A DNA stretch of 64,000 bases from Haemaphysalis longicornis (GCA_013339765.2 CM023454.1:140990593-141054592); one strand, 5' to 3'. Positions 41,554 to 52,300 are shown, counted from the first letter of the stretch. Translations and numbers: made by a program. The notes: generated by a model from the sequence alone, not told the origin.

Positions 41554-42565
41554 TATCTACAACTATCAGAATCTGCGTTCTACAAAGTACTCCCTAGCGA
41601 TCCCACTAATGATTGTAAGCTAATTGTCAAAGAAAAACTCACTGAGATTGTTAAAAATCAGGAAATAACTGAAACAACTGCTCGTTCTCTTATCCGCTTA
41701 AGCTCAGTAGCCGGTAGATTCTACCTTCTTGCTAAGATTCATAAAAATAACAACCCAGTTCGCCCCATTCTCTCTGGCATTGGTACTGTCACCGAGGACC
41801 TCTCGCGGCTATGTCGACTCTCTCATTCGCAACATTCCTCCCAACTTTCCATCCTTCATTAAGGATACAAATGATTTTTTCTCGGATATCATGAAGATGG
41901 AAATTCCCAACAACTGTTTACTTGTTACCCTAGATGTCGTGTCGCTATACACTAACATTCCGCATGCCGATGGGATCACCGCTGTATCATGTGCGTATGT
42001 GGGGTCGGCGGGTGACAAACCTATCGATTCTCTCACCCTTGAAACTTTCCTTCACCTTATCCTTGAACTTAACAATCTTGAGTTTGATGGTGTCAATTAC
42101 GTGCAAGTCAGCGGAACGTCAATAGGAACCAAAATCGGGCCCAACTACGCGTACATCTTTATGGGATATCTAGAGTCAAACTTCCTCCAAACCCAAAGTT
42201 TGAGGCCATTGTACTACAAAAGGTATATAGATGATATATTCATGACTTGGCAGCACCGTGAAATGAAACTTGTTGCGTTTATTGAGGCTTTTAACCTTGC
42301 GCATCCTACCATATCCCTCTCTCCTTCCTTCCCTACGCACAGCATAAATTTCCTGGATGTTAGTGACACAGTTTCTCAGGGCAGACTTCAGACTAATCTC
42401 TACAGGAAACTTACGGACACGCGCCAGTATTTGCACTTCCACAGCAGCCATGACAGGCACTGCAACACTGCAATACATTATAGCCAATCTCACCGTTTTA
42501 GGCGAATCTGCACAAGCCAGGCGATTTCGATTCTAACTGCAGAGAACTTCAAACCGCACTCTTAA
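41554..42565 (+). pseudogene. PLE-C reverse transcriptase
   Basis: It begins inside the fingers region with FYLLAKIHKNNNPVRPI and, after a shift near 41800, runs open for 250 codons: LLVTLDVVSLYTNIPHADGI, SGTSIGTKIGPNYAYIF, YYKRYIDDIFMTW (YIDD near 42224-42235), INFLDVSDTVS and LYRKLTDTRQYLHF. All catalytic blocks are present. The N-terminal domain found in PLE-A is missing, so the element has an internal or 5' deletion. Confidence 0.87.
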
Positions 42566-42949
42566 ATCAAAAATACCCAGAGCAGATGACCGATGACGCG
42601 ATTACACGAGCTAACCAGTTGAACCGCACCGACATTCTCCGAAAATAAGCTCCAAAACCCAATCAACAAACAAACCTCGTTTTGACCCATTCGGCCTCTT
42701 CTCCGAAAGTTGCATCCATACTAAGGAAACATCATAATATCCTCGCTCAAAGTGAACGCCTGAAGAGAATATTCCCCCAGCCGCCACGTGTTGTTTATAG
42801 ACGCAGCAAAAATTTGGGCGACGTTCTCACTAAATCCAGCATCAGCCGACCACAGACTACTGGTTGCATGTCCTGTAACAAACCACGGTGTAAGGTATGC
42901 CCACAAATGACTACCATACAGCGCGCCACCAGCACAGATTCAAACTATT
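42566..42949 (+). pseudogene. PLE-C linker region
   Basis: The frame at 42682 shows THSASSPKVASILRKHH, FPQPPRVVYRRSKNL and CNKPRCKVCPQM, equal in position to the PLE-A linker. It is cut at 42949 by the RTE insertion and resumes at 43481. Confidence 0.8.
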
Positions 42950-43470
42950 CATCATCATCATCATCACCCCAGCCTGCCTACGCCCACTGCAGGGCAAAGG
43001 CCTCTCCCATTATTCCCAATACCTCGGTCCTGTGCCAACTGTGACCAATTTATCCCCGCCAAACTTCTTGATCTCATCTGCCCATCTAACTTTCTGCCGC
43101 CCCCTGCAACGCTTGCCTTCTCTAGGGATCCACTCTGTTACCCTTGATGACCAGCGGTTATCTTGCCTTCGCATTACATGCCCTGCCCACGTCCATTTCT
43201 TCTTCTTAATTTCTACTAATATGTCTTTAACACCAGGTTGCTCCCTGACCCACTCCGCTCTTCTTCGTTGTCCCTTAATGTTACACCTATCATTTTCCGC
43301 TCCATTGCCCGCTGAGTCGTTTCTCAATTTAAGTTGAGCCCTCTTAGTGAGCCTCCAAGTTTCTGTCCCGTAGGTGAAGTACCGGTAAGATGCAGCTGTC
43401 ATACACTTTCTTCTTCAGCGACAATGGTAGGCTGCTATTCATTATCTGAGAATGTCTGCCATATGCACCC
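42950..43470 (-). mobile_element. RTE-type LINE, 5'-truncated insertion in PLE-C
   Basis: On the minus strand 43402-43010 encodes the ORF2 C-terminus (YGTETWRLTKRAQLKLR, REQPGVKDILVEIKKKKW, WAGHVMRRQDNRWS), typical for RTE/related LINEs. A short 3' UTR and a (GAT)n tail at 42950-42966 follow. A 10-bp duplication, TCAAACTATT, flanks it at 42940-42949 and 43471-43480. Insertion by target-primed reverse transcription with strong 5' truncation is inferred. Confidence 0.85.
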
Positions 43471-43480
43471 TCAAACTATT

Positions 43481-43858
43481 ATGTTAATCAAACTATTATG
43501 TCAACCTATTATGTTAATATAAAAGGGAACTTTAACTGTGATTCCGCCAACGTCGTATACCTGCTGGAATGCACCCTCTGCGGCAAACATTACATCGGCC
43601 AGACTGAAACACCCTTTCGTTTGAGGTTTACCAATCACCCGCTCTCATGCAATAACCTGCCCTTCTTTGCCTCTATCAAAGCATGTTAACACTCCTGGTC
43701 ATTCTTTTGAACAACTAAAAGCCACAATTCTTGAATCTAGTTTGAAAACGCATTACGATTGCAAGGTTCGTGAGTCCTACCTTATCTATAAGTTTAAATC
43801 AGCGTCGTTTGGCATAAATGAATGTTATGGGAAATTGACATGCCTTTCCTCCGATTAA
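43481..43858 (+). pseudogene. PLE-C GIY-YIG endonuclease
   Basis: After the insertion: FNCDSANVVYLLECTLCG, then KHYIGQTETPFRLRF (GIY-YIG pair with Cys-x2-Cys), and in a shifted frame LSKHVNTPGHSFEQLKAT and RESYLIYKFKSASFGINE. A single frameshift near 43680 separates the halves. A short local duplication (AATCAAACTATTATGTCAACC) lies right after the target duplication. Confidence 0.82.
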
Positions 43859-44796
43859 AATTTCGACTGCATTTCTCAGGCTGTTCATTTCTTTCCCTCA
43901 ATAATATTCTCCCATGAGTTAGGCGAGCTCCCGTAGTTGGGTATAGTTTTGTGCTAGCACGACGTTTTTTAGCACATTGGCTTCACTGAACCAAATTTGA
44001 CGAACAAGTCTGGACATTGTGCCTGGGTAGTAGGCTGCAGTACCATTGTTAGCTTTGATATTCTAACCTTGTAATTAATTTGAGAACGCGAGCGTGTGTG
44101 ATTGCTTTCCAGTCCCCTTTCTTTTTTGTATTGTTGTCTTCTAATATTCGTTGCTGACCACCTCGGCATTCCCTGAACTGGCACCATGCTCCGACCAGAT
44201 GAATACCACCTACTGCCGCGTCATACGCGTGCAACCTGCCTGTTTTCTTTCTTTTCTAGATTTGTTTGACCTTGTCTTTTTTTTGCATACCAATGTACAC
44301 TCATATCTTCTTTGAAACATCTTTGTTTCCGCGTGAATAATCTTTTTGCCCATGTCAATCACGTGCATGGGCATATCTTGTTTTTGCCCCTCTTTCACCG
44401 CCGTTGCCACGGGGGAGGGAAAATTACCTTGTTAATTTTTCCCCCGCTCTTTGTATACCAATGTACACTCTTTCCTGTCGAAACTGCCTGTCCTACATCT
44501 TTTGGGCGCGACCCTTGCCTCCCACAAACAGAAACCACCTGCTCCTGTTTCAATGACCTTACCCGGATTCTTAGAACGGGTGTGTATGGGCAGATGTGCG
44601 CCCTTTCTGGGCATTTGCATATCTTCTTTGGAAATTCTTCGTTCCGCGCGACTTTTTTAATCTTTTTGCCCATGTCAATCACGTCCATGGGCATATCTTG
44701 TTTTGACCCCTCTTTCACCCCCGTTGCCCTGGGGAAGAAGAAAATACCTTGTTATTTATATTTTTATTTTTAATTATTTATTGTTTCTCTGTGTTT
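43859..44796 (+). other. PLE-C 3' non-coding region with internal direct repeat
   Basis: 44341-44440 and 44661-44755 are direct repeats (period 320) starting TCTTTTTGCCCATGTCAATC. The region near 44050-44290 reappears in rearranged form at 1-285. No protein is encoded. Confidence 0.6.
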
Positions 44797-45100
44797 GGTT
44801 CTTCCTCTCTCTTTTTTTCGTATGTTCGTGCCGCGTGACTGTGTGTTCTTATGACCTTTTTTATAATTTATTTTCCCGCTCTCTCTTCAGTCTTTTGCTA
44901 CCCACCAACCATGATGCATTTGTACAAACTCTCCCTCCTCTTACCTTGCCCTCGCCCTTGCTACATTTTCTGTGTATATATAACTCTGAAACGAACTTAT
45001 TTTGTACCCTGAAGAAGGGGATTCCTCTCCCTGAAACGTCAGTGACCTATTTCTATTTTATACGTCTTTCTCGTTTGTGTCTGTCTCCACTAACCTTATA
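44797..45100 (+). repeat. PLE-C right terminal repeat
   Basis: It starts GGTTCTTCC and ends CTAACCTTATAG; reverse complement of the left repeat. Contains the hammerhead motif at 45004-45047. Confidence 0.8.
45004..45047 (+). ncRNA. Hammerhead ribozyme motif, PLE-C right terminus
   Basis: CTGAAGA at 45009-45015, stem II AGGGG/TCTCCCT-type (5 bp with one wobble), GAAAC (45033-45037) and cleavage triplet GTC (45038-45040). All conserved core bases CUGANGA...GAA...GUC are present. Helix I (GTAC/GTGAC region) is weak in this copy, and helix III is minimal, as reported for PLE hammerheads. Confidence 0.65.
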
Positions 45101-45109
45101 GTTTTCGCG

Positions 45110-45179
45110 CTCTGTGTGAGTTTTTATCTTTCCAGACTATATATTATATTATATATAATATATATATATATATATATAA

Positions 45180-45217
<38 letters not shown>

Positions 45218-45345
45218 AGGTAAAAGATAAGACAACTTTGCGGTTTGCGGTTAACTTGTTTATTATAAATTTATAAACAGTTACCAAGTTATATATTTTA
45301 AACTTCATAATAATATAATATATATATATTATATAATAAAAAAAA
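45110..45345. repeat. AT microsatellites between PLE termini
   Basis: Interrupted TA runs at 45137-45215 and 45300-45340 enclose a short unique segment. Confidence 0.9.
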
Positions 45346-45361
45346 ACTTGAAGTAAAGCAA

Positions 45362-45401
45362 TGCCAACGTTTCAGCAAAGAGACTTGCTTTCGTCAGGGC
45401 A
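45362..45401 (-). ncRNA. Hammerhead ribozyme-like motif (minus)
   Basis: Minus strand: TGCC-CTGACGA (45397-45391), stem II AGCAA/TTGCT, GAAAC-GTT (45373-45366), then GGCA closing helix I with 4 bp. The core is the same as at 45562. Confidence 0.55.
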
Positions 45402-45561
45402 ATCTCTCGCCTGGCTGGCACGCTTTATATAGGGGTAGGTCCCCAGGGGAGCGGGGAGAAGAAAGAAGGGAGTGAAATTGAGAAAGCGGACTTCCTTCTT
45501 TCCTTCTCCCCGCTCACCTGGGGATCTACCCCTATATAAAGCGTGCCAGCCAGGCGAGAGC

Positions 45562-45605
45562 TTGCCCTGACGAAAGCAAGTCTCTTTGCTGAAACGTTGG
45601 CAACA
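45562..45605 (+). ncRNA. Hammerhead ribozyme-like motif (plus)
   Basis: TTGCC pairs with GGCAA (helix I, 5 bp). The core is CTGACGA (45567-45573), stem II AGCAAG/TTTGCT with loop TCTC, then GAAAC and GTT (45591-45598). One additional A before stem II departs from the strict consensus; helix III is the palindrome ACGT only. Confidence 0.55.
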
Positions 45606-46015
45606 ATCGTGCTTTTACCTTGTTCAAAGTTTTCTTTTGTTGTGTTCTCTACCATCTTCAAAAGTTCAACTGCTCCCTATATATATATATGCAACCAGTC
45701 GCGTCTGGTGTGCTACAAAGGAGTATTTCAGGTCATTTGCTGTTACTTTGATATATATTGATATTTTATCTGTTAATTGCCAATTAACCTGATAGCGTAC
45801 GCGGATTATATCAACATGCTAGTTTCGGAAAGTACAGAAAAAACACTGTCAGAATATGGCAAAGGAATTTCTAGAATACCTTACCGCAATGGAGCGGAAA
45901 AACTACTTAGAAGAAAACAACAAGCCAAAAGCTGTTATATACCGAACAAAAAACAAAACCGTACGTGTTTATAATAAAACTGGTGCATGGCGATTATTGA
46001 ACTACGCAATAATAT

Positions 46016-46254
46016 TGTAGCGTAATGTAGAGGTTCGCTACTCGTAAGCAATTAGTTTAATGTCAGAATTAGGCTTAAATCACAGCGATAATGGCGATGC
46101 CGGTACCGAGCGACACACACAAACGAGTTTCCTTTCTCTTCCATGTGCCAGAACACGCGTATCTGGTTTCGTTCTGTGGTTTGGATTGGCGGCATTCATA
46201 TTCATCAGTAGAGAGCTCCTTTCTAGGCTGTCGCTGAGTCGATGGGCCGTGGCA
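46016..46254 (-). repeat. Gypsy-4 3' LTR
   Basis: Minus strand TGCCACGGCC...CTACA. Aligns along its whole length with 52301-52542. Preceded on the minus strand by the purine-rich AGAAGAGGAGG (46267-46257). Confidence 0.8.
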
Positions 46255-46572
46255 GTGCCTCCTCTTCTAAGATAGCATCGTCCCGATGCTAGGCTGTGGC
46301 TGTAGACGATCATCGCGAAAACGAGATGGCACAGCGGGTTGCCTTCAAACTGGTAACACCCCAGTCTTGGCATTAGCCGAAATTTCTCTCTTGTTGACTA
46401 GAGTGGTGTCAGTTTCTGTCGTAGTAAGGCTTCATTTCGCATGACGTGTACGACCTCGGAAGTTGTCCTGCGTCGCGAGGAGGAAGCGCTGCTGTCATGT
46501 ATAACTTCGTACTTGACGTACCTAAGTCGGCGCACGACCTTATATAGCCCAAAGTACCGACGCAGTAGTTTT
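46255..46572 (-). pseudogene. Gypsy-4 integrase C-terminal tail and polypurine tract
   Basis: Minus strand encodes KLLRRYFGLYKVVRRL (GPY-like module) and SEVVHVMRNEALL, then stops near 46400, followed by the polypurine tract. It is the direct continuation of the integrase cut at 47574: rejoining the two flanks gives consecutive codons across the insertion point. Confidence 0.8.
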
Positions 46573-47573
46573 AAAAACGATAGTCTTTCTTGGGCTACTT
46601 AAACCCAGAAATTTTTGGACTGTCTGTATGTCTGTCTGTCAGTCTGTCTGTGACTTGATTCAGCCACCCGGCCAAAGTAAAACAAGGCCTGCGCATTAGT
46701 CTTATATAGACATAGCTAAATCTACCCTTCTAAGTCCGGTGTAATGTTCATACTTGTCAACATTTTAGAAGAAGAAGAAGATATTACGCAAATACCAGAC
46801 AACAATTATTACACAAGTGATATTTGCAGTGTTCCTTTATAAAAAATCACACATGCTTGATAAATCCTTCATAAACTGCAGAAAAAATTCACTCTGCCGT
46901 CACCTGCTGTAGCCCGCGCCACTATAGCTTATGGCACCATTTTGACCCGCCGCGGTGGCTCAGTGGCTAAGGCGTTGCGCTGCTGAGCACGAGGTCGCGG
47001 GTTCGATTCCCGGCCGCGGCGGCCGCTTTTCTGATGGAGGCGAAAAGCAAAAACGCCCGTGTGTACGAGATTTCGGCGCACGTTAAAGATCCCCAGGTGG
47101 TCAAAATTAATCCGGAGCCCTCCACTACGGCGCGCCTCATCGCCTGCGTTGCGTCGGGCGCGTTAAACCCTACAATCAATCAATCAATCATTATGGCACC
47201 ATTTTAAGAAATCAACCGGCAACATTTACGAAAGCTTCCACTATATAGTTTCCACGTTCCTCTTAGAACGCGCGTGGATCAGGGCAACCCGGTTCTATAG
47301 ACGCTGAAGTAGGGCGTCTCGATTACGCGCATCTCCGCCGTAGGAAGCGTTGGCATCGAGACACCCGGACTGGAGCAGTGGAAGGCGGTAAATTTAAAAT
47401 GATATAACCAAACCTTTGCCGTCTTTACCTTGGAAGGAGCGCGACGCAAGAGGAACAACTTGAGAGGTGAGCGGGAAAACGATGGGAGGCATTTACTTGG
47501 CAAAGGTCGATAAAGACTATCGTCTTCTGTCGACATTTGCCACGGAAGGAGCAGATACGCGGCCAATTTTTTT
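46573..47573 (+). repeat. Dispersed repeat (copy 2) inserted in gypsy-4 integrase
   Basis: Homologous to 10674-11393, interrupted here by a SINE. It lies between two runs of T and splits one codon series of the integrase. Length without the SINE and its duplication is about 740 bp. Class unknown. Confidence 0.7.
46944..47190 (+). mobile_element. tRNA-derived SINE (tick Ruka-like)
   Basis: Head CGCCGCGGTGGCTCAGTGG with A box, B box GGTTCGATTCCC, body with GCGCACGTTAAAGATCCCC, and tail (AATC)n. A perfect 15-bp target duplication TTATGGCACCATTTT lies at 46929-46943 and 47191-47205. This suggests a comparatively recent insertion. Confidence 0.9.
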
Positions 47574-48128
47574 CCGAAGGTCCGCGCGCGCTCACTGGTG
47601 TACAAACGCAGACCACGTCTCCTGGCTCGTAAAACACCAACCACCTGTGCTGATTGTAGCGAGCTGTGTCGGTGCACTGCTGACGTTGGATCCACTGACG
47701 TGCTAGCTGGCGTGCTTCCTCCGATTTTTGCACGAAGTTATCAATGTCAATGTTCTCTTCGTCTTCATGAACTGGTAGCATGAAATCTACGGTAATAGTG
47801 CCAGTGCAGCCATAAAATTGTGTCCCAGGTTTTGTGCTCAACGTCGATATATATTGAAAGCATGTCCGCGAGGGTCCTGTTAGGTCTCTCTGTCAAGCCA
47901 TTGGTCTGCGGATGGTATGCAGTAATCCGCCTGAGGGTGGTGTGCGTCAGCTTCATAACGGACTGCATGAAGTCCGCTGTGAAAGCTGTACCTATGTCTG
48001 TTATAACGTAGTGTGGTGCCCCATTCCGGACAACGACGCTGTGCACAAAAACGTGTGCTACCTGAGCCGAGGTTGCTCGTAAGACAGCCGCTTATCCGCA
48101 TGCTTTGTGCGGAAGACAGTCGCGACAA
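47574..48128 (-). pseudogene. Gypsy-4 integrase core and start of C-terminal domain
   Basis: Frames show VITDIGTAFTADFMQ (second catalytic Asp), TAYHPQTNGLTERPNRTL (Glu), then KTWDTILWLHWHYY, and later ARQLARQW and FYEPGDVVCV, ending in GPSEK where the repeat is inserted. The first catalytic Asp lies upstream in a degraded stretch. Confidence 0.8.
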
Positions 48129-48801
48129 CGATCCATTGATTATTCTTCCTCGACGTTGTAAATGGCCTCAGCAGGTCCATGCCGACTTGTGCACAAAGGT
48201 GCATTAGGTGGTTTTAACGGTTGAAGCAGCGCTGCCGGTTTCAGAAGTGGAGTCTTCTTTCTCTGGCAGTCGCGGCAGGTCTTTACATGGTGCTGAACTG
48301 CGCGCAAAAATTTGTGCAAATAATACTTCTGACGCATCCTCGCCAGGGTACGGCTAACACCCAGGTGCCCTGCCGAGGTTTCATCGTGACAGGCGTACAA
48401 AAGGTCGGTCCAAATGGTTGTTGGTATGACCAACAGGAACGAGTCGTTTGTATTTCCAAAATTTTGTTTGTATAGCACGGTGTTCCGAAGGCTGATTGAC
48501 GAGATGTTCGGGTAAATGCACATGGAACACGGACATCGAGGCCTTTTAAATGCTGTACAAGCAGCAGTAGTTCAGGGTCGGCACGTTGGAGTTGGGCAAT
48601 TTGGGAGTGGGTAACGGCCGCAAGAAAGGGAACGTCGTCGTCGGCTTGTGGGCTTGCTGAATCGATGGGTGCCCGGGATAAGCAGTCAGCGTCACTGTGC
48701 TTACGTCTCGACTTGTACACAACCGTCATGTCATAGCCTTGCAACCGGAGGCTCATCGCAAGGCGTCCAGATGGATCCTTTAGGTTTGCAAGCCAGCACA
48801 A
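48129..48801 (-). pseudogene. Gypsy-4 RNase H end and integrase zinc finger
   Basis: MCWLANLKDPSGRLAM and HSDADCLSRAP close RNase H; CHDETSAGHLGVSRTL and CRDCQRKK form the integrase zinc finger. A frameshift near 48500 separates the two. Confidence 0.82.
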
Positions 48802-49335
48802 GGAGTGGTAATCGCTGACAACTTTAAAAGGCCTGTAATAAAGATACGATCAAAACATGCTGATAGCCAAATGACGGCAAGGCACTCGTTTTCAGTCGTG
48901 TAGTAATTCGACTCCGCTTTCGAAAGAGTGCGACGGGCGTAGGCCAGAACTTTTTGATCTCCATCTTGCCAGTGAACGAGGACTGCGGCGAGGGCGTCCG
49001 TGTGGATTTCTCTATCAGCGTGTTCGTCGAAATGAGGAAGTATTGGCGCTGTTTGTAACCGGTCACGCAGGTCATTAAAGGGCCCCTTTTTGTTCCTTTT
49101 GCCACGCAAAGAGTACGTCCTCCTTGGTCAGTTGCGTCAGTGGTTCCGCAATATCCGAGAAGTTTCCGACGAAGCGCCTGTAATACGCCTCAAGGACCAC
49201 AAAGCGCCTCACGGCGCTTTTGTCAGCTGGTCTCGGGAAACCTGCAACAGCTGCTGTCTTTTCAGGATCTGCGGAGACTCCTTCGGCGCTACTATCATGC
49301 CCTAGAAACCATGCTGCTTGTAGCCAAAGTTGCAT
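48780..49335 (-). pseudogene. Gypsy-4 RT connection and RNase H
   Basis: Blocks YYRRFVGNFSDIAEPLTQL and FAWQKEQ (connection), then EIHTDALAAVLV and YYTTENECLAVIW (RNase H). Frame changes near 49090 and 48840. Confidence 0.8.
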
Positions 49336-49900
49336 TTTCCATGTTTTATAGTTAATTTAGCCGATTTGATGTCTTCAAAGACCAGTCGCTACTTGTGTAG
49401 ATGTTCTTCGAATGTTGCGGAGAACACTTTGACATTGTCAAGGTAAACGAGGCATGAGTGCCATTTGAGATCGGCAAAGACAGAATCCATCATTCGCTGG
49501 AACGTAGCGGGTGCAGTGCATAGATGGAATGGGAGGACTTTGAACTTGTTAGCCCATCGGGTGTGACAAACGCGGTCTTCTCGCAGTCTCGCTCGTAAAC
49601 CTCGAACTACCAGTATCCGCTCTTAAGATCTAAGTACAAGAATTATTTGGCAGTGCGCAACTGGTCCAAGGCATTCTCTATGCGCGGGAGTGGATAGACG
49701 TCTTTTTTCGTAACACGATTCAGTTTCCTGTAATCAACACACAAGCGCAAAGTTTTGTCTTTCTACTCGACTAGCACCACAGGGGATACCAACGAACTTG
49801 TCGATGGTTGTAATACATCGTCTTGTAGCATTTGGTTTACTTGATTCTGGGTTGTTGCACGCTCCTTGCAGGATACGCGGTATGGGTGTTGGCATATTGG
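49336..49900 (-). pseudogene. Gypsy-4 reverse transcriptase, heavily decayed
   Basis: No long frame remains. Minus-strand fragments still show a CLVYLDNVKVF-like active-site string near 49435-49465, QRMMDSVF-like sequence near 49480-49500, and an RLCVDYRKLN-like block near 49730. The second catalytic Asp appears changed to Asn (YLDN). The assignment rests on position and these remnants. Confidence 0.6.
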
Positions 49901-50322
49901 CTTTGTTGCTTCGTCTACAATGACGCGGTGTTTGGCAACAAGGGTTTGTCCGACCTTTCAAGAAGTGAAAACGCACTCGCGAAAATCCCCGAGAAGGTCT
50001 GTCAGCTGCCTTTTCTGTACTGGTGAGAAGTCTGGGTTGAGGTTAAAAAATCCCACGACGTCTTTCAAGCCCGATACATCAGTCCGGTCTGTCCCCGCTT
50101 GATGCAGTTCTGTCAATTGAACAAACGCATAGAGCTAGGCGATGGCGGTTCCTTTTGTGACGTGTTGGAGACTGTTTTCAAATTTTGTGAGTACAACATT
50201 TGTGCAGCCATCACACAGGTGAAAATGCTCCTTGCAATACAGATGTCATTTTCTAAAAGCAAGTTGGTGTTGCCTTCAACTAATCGGTCGCAACATTCTG
50301 TTGTCCCCTTTCACGAAGGCGA

Positions 50323-50760
50323 TGACACTACTTCGGGGTGGCACCAGGACGTGTCGTCGACTACGCAGTGGACGAGGACTTCCCCTACTTCTGCGTCATT
50401 TATAGCGCTGGCTCCTGCTGTCGAGAATGTCACTGTAGATGTGTGCAGGTCAATGACGGCGCCGTTTGCTTGTAGGAAGTCGACGCGTGGTATGACATCT
50501 CTGGAACCATCTGAGAGTACGATGAAGTCAGAGCCGTAGGTGTAGCCATGGATGCCGACCCTAGATGAGCATCGACGTGTAGGCGTGATCAGATGACCAC
50601 GAGCAGTGCGAATCTGGGGTACGTTCCAGTGCGTGAGAACCTTCTTTGGTTCCTCTGCCAGGTTGCTGCTGATTACCGAGTAGTCGGCACCCTGTCCACT
50701 GGCGCAGTAAGGTCATAAACCGTCGATAGTCCCGGCAAGATTGGACGTGGCTTGTTTTTG
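50323..50760 (-). pseudogene. Gypsy-4 protease with a break at the active site
   Basis: The C-terminal part reads VIPRVDFLQANGAVIDL, matching the ILG-x-DFL...GA-x-ID pattern of these proteases, about 70 residues after ADYSVIS. The codons that should encode the DTG triad, near 50690-50698, are out of frame through an apparent one-base loss. The segment 49901-50322 between protease and RT carries no clear motif. Confidence 0.65.
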
Positions 50761-50929
50761 GTCGGTTCCTGTTTGCGTCGGTTGTATAGCGGTACGTCGT
50801 CGAGAGCATCGTGGAGGATCTTGACCGGCTTCCCTTTCAGCGACCCAACCTCAAAAGGCCGCTGGTCTCAGTTTTCCCGTCGCGGGGTCTGCGAGCGGTG
50901 CCGAGGTAAGCTGGAGGGGTGCGAGGGCT

Positions 50930-51230
50930 TAGCTACCGGTAACGATAAGGTGACGACGACGGTCTTGTTTTCTCACGTCTAGACGTCGACCAATTATGCT
51001 GTGAAAGCAGGTACTCGGGAATTTCAGTTGGCCGTTCACCGTTCCGAGGGGCAGGGTGCGTTGGATAAAAACCGCGCAAACCAGCACAGTGGTACGGGCA
51101 TGACCTGAACCGCTGGCTAGCTTCACCACAAAGAAAACACAGTGCCCGGCTATGCGGTCCACGCCACAAGTCCGTCTTCCGAATGGTCGCCGGGGCACGT
51201 CGATATCCCGGCTGGCGAGGAGTCATGATG
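50930..51230 (-). pseudogene. Gypsy-4 nucleocapsid region
   Basis: The minus-strand string CFLCGEASQRFRSC has C-x2-C-x4-Q-x4-C, i.e. a CCHC knuckle whose His is replaced by Gln. Flanking residues are Arg/Pro-rich. Confidence 0.6.
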
Positions 51231-51510
51231 CTGTCACCAGGTGGGGCATAGGTGTCGGCAGGCGTTGCGGTGGCGACGTTCCGAGTGGCGTACGGAGCAG
51301 GCGTTGCGATGGCGACGTTCGCGGTGGCGTAAGGAGCGGTTTGCTGGAGAACGCCGCGTATGTAGTGGAGCGGCCAGATGCCGGCATATCGAGTTCAAAC
51401 TGGTTCGTGAAACACTTGCCGCAATTCCTTCCGAACGACTTGTGATAGCGAGGCGTACGTCGGCGAAGCCGGTGGTAGTTCGGGAAGTTCTTCCGGGAAG
51501 TACTTCCGAA

Positions 51511-52275
51511 CTATCTAACGAATGAGCTCACGCAATGCGTACGGGGCTGTTGGCCAAGGCAGCTGAAGAGTACGTCCACCGATGCACAGCTCTGAGTGCG
51601 GTCGTACTGTCTGGAGCGCTGCTCCAGCATCCTTTTCATTGTCGACGCAACATTGATAAACCTAGAGCGGTACGCGGCGGGTTGCGCACTAGCCCCGCAA
51701 CAGATCCTGCTTAACGCCTCGCATAGGGTGACGAAGCTTCTTGTCCTCAGCCATTTTTGGGTCAGCACGCCTTAAAAGGGAGGACACGTCTTCGTAATAC
51801 CTGGTCCCGCTTTCGTTTGGACACTGGTTTCTACCGCGTAGTACAGCTTCCGCCTTTTCTTTGCGGTCCTTCCGCGCATGGGCAGCTAGAAACCTGCCGC
51901 GAAATTCATCCCAGGTTGACCACTCCGTTTTATGGTCTTCAAACAACGTCATGGCGTATTCATCGAGGGAGAAGTACACATCGAAGAGCTTCCGCCTATG
52001 GTCCCATCCTTTGAATCTCGCAACCCCGTTCATAAAGCTCCGACCAATCATCCGCGTCCTGAAAGATGTCTCCATGAAAAGTGGGAGGCTTTCGGTGCTG
52101 ATGAAACAAGAACTGGCCTGGTGGGACGTTGTCGTTTGCCACAGTCGTCGTGGGCGAGGTGCATGTTGATGCTGCTCTGCTTGTCATGGGCAGTGGTCTC
52201 AACTCAGGGGCAGCGCCGCGAATCCGACGACTGGTACGTTGGTGGACAGGCGTCAGCTCCCTCTCGGGCACTCCA
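51511..52275 (-). pseudogene. Gypsy-4 gag
   Basis: Two frames give PPTFHGDIFQDADDWSELYE (capsid N-terminus), then VARFKGWDHRRKLFDVYFSL, TWDEFRGRFLAAHARK, and further YRSRFINVASTMKRML. The layout (WL/W-x-x-x-YE, a WD motif, F-x-x-x-F/L) fits Ty3/gypsy gag. Frameshifts near 52040 and 51700. Confidence 0.78.
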
Positions 52276-52300
52276 TCTTACCCAGCACATTCACAAGAAA

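Larger units (their letters stand above)
41232..45100 (+). mobile_element. PLE-C: Penelope-like element with inverted terminal repeats
   Basis: Left terminal repeat 41232-41540 and right terminal repeat 44797-45100 are reverse complements over about 305 bp. Between them lies a Penelope coding region lacking the N-terminus (41554-43858) and a 3' non-coding region. A 521-bp RTE fragment (42950-43470) is inserted. Inverted terminal repeats are one of the known arrangements of Penelope elements. Both repeats contain a hammerhead core. Confidence 0.8.
45354..45680. mobile_element. Palindromic pair of PLE termini with two hammerhead motifs
   Basis: 45354-45475 and 45500-45612 are inverted copies containing CGCCTGGCTGGCACGC, TTTATATAGGGG and the hammerhead motif. 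45613-45675 continues the plus-strand copy with a segment that reappears reversed at 6991-7031. It belongs to a different PLE family from PLE-C. Confidence 0.65.

Noticed and set aside
46577..47523. ACGATAGTCTTT as terminal inverted repeat of the dispersed repeat
   Set aside because: The inverse copy at 47512-47523 is internal, about 50 bp from the border, and the aligned position in the copy at 10674 matches only loosely.
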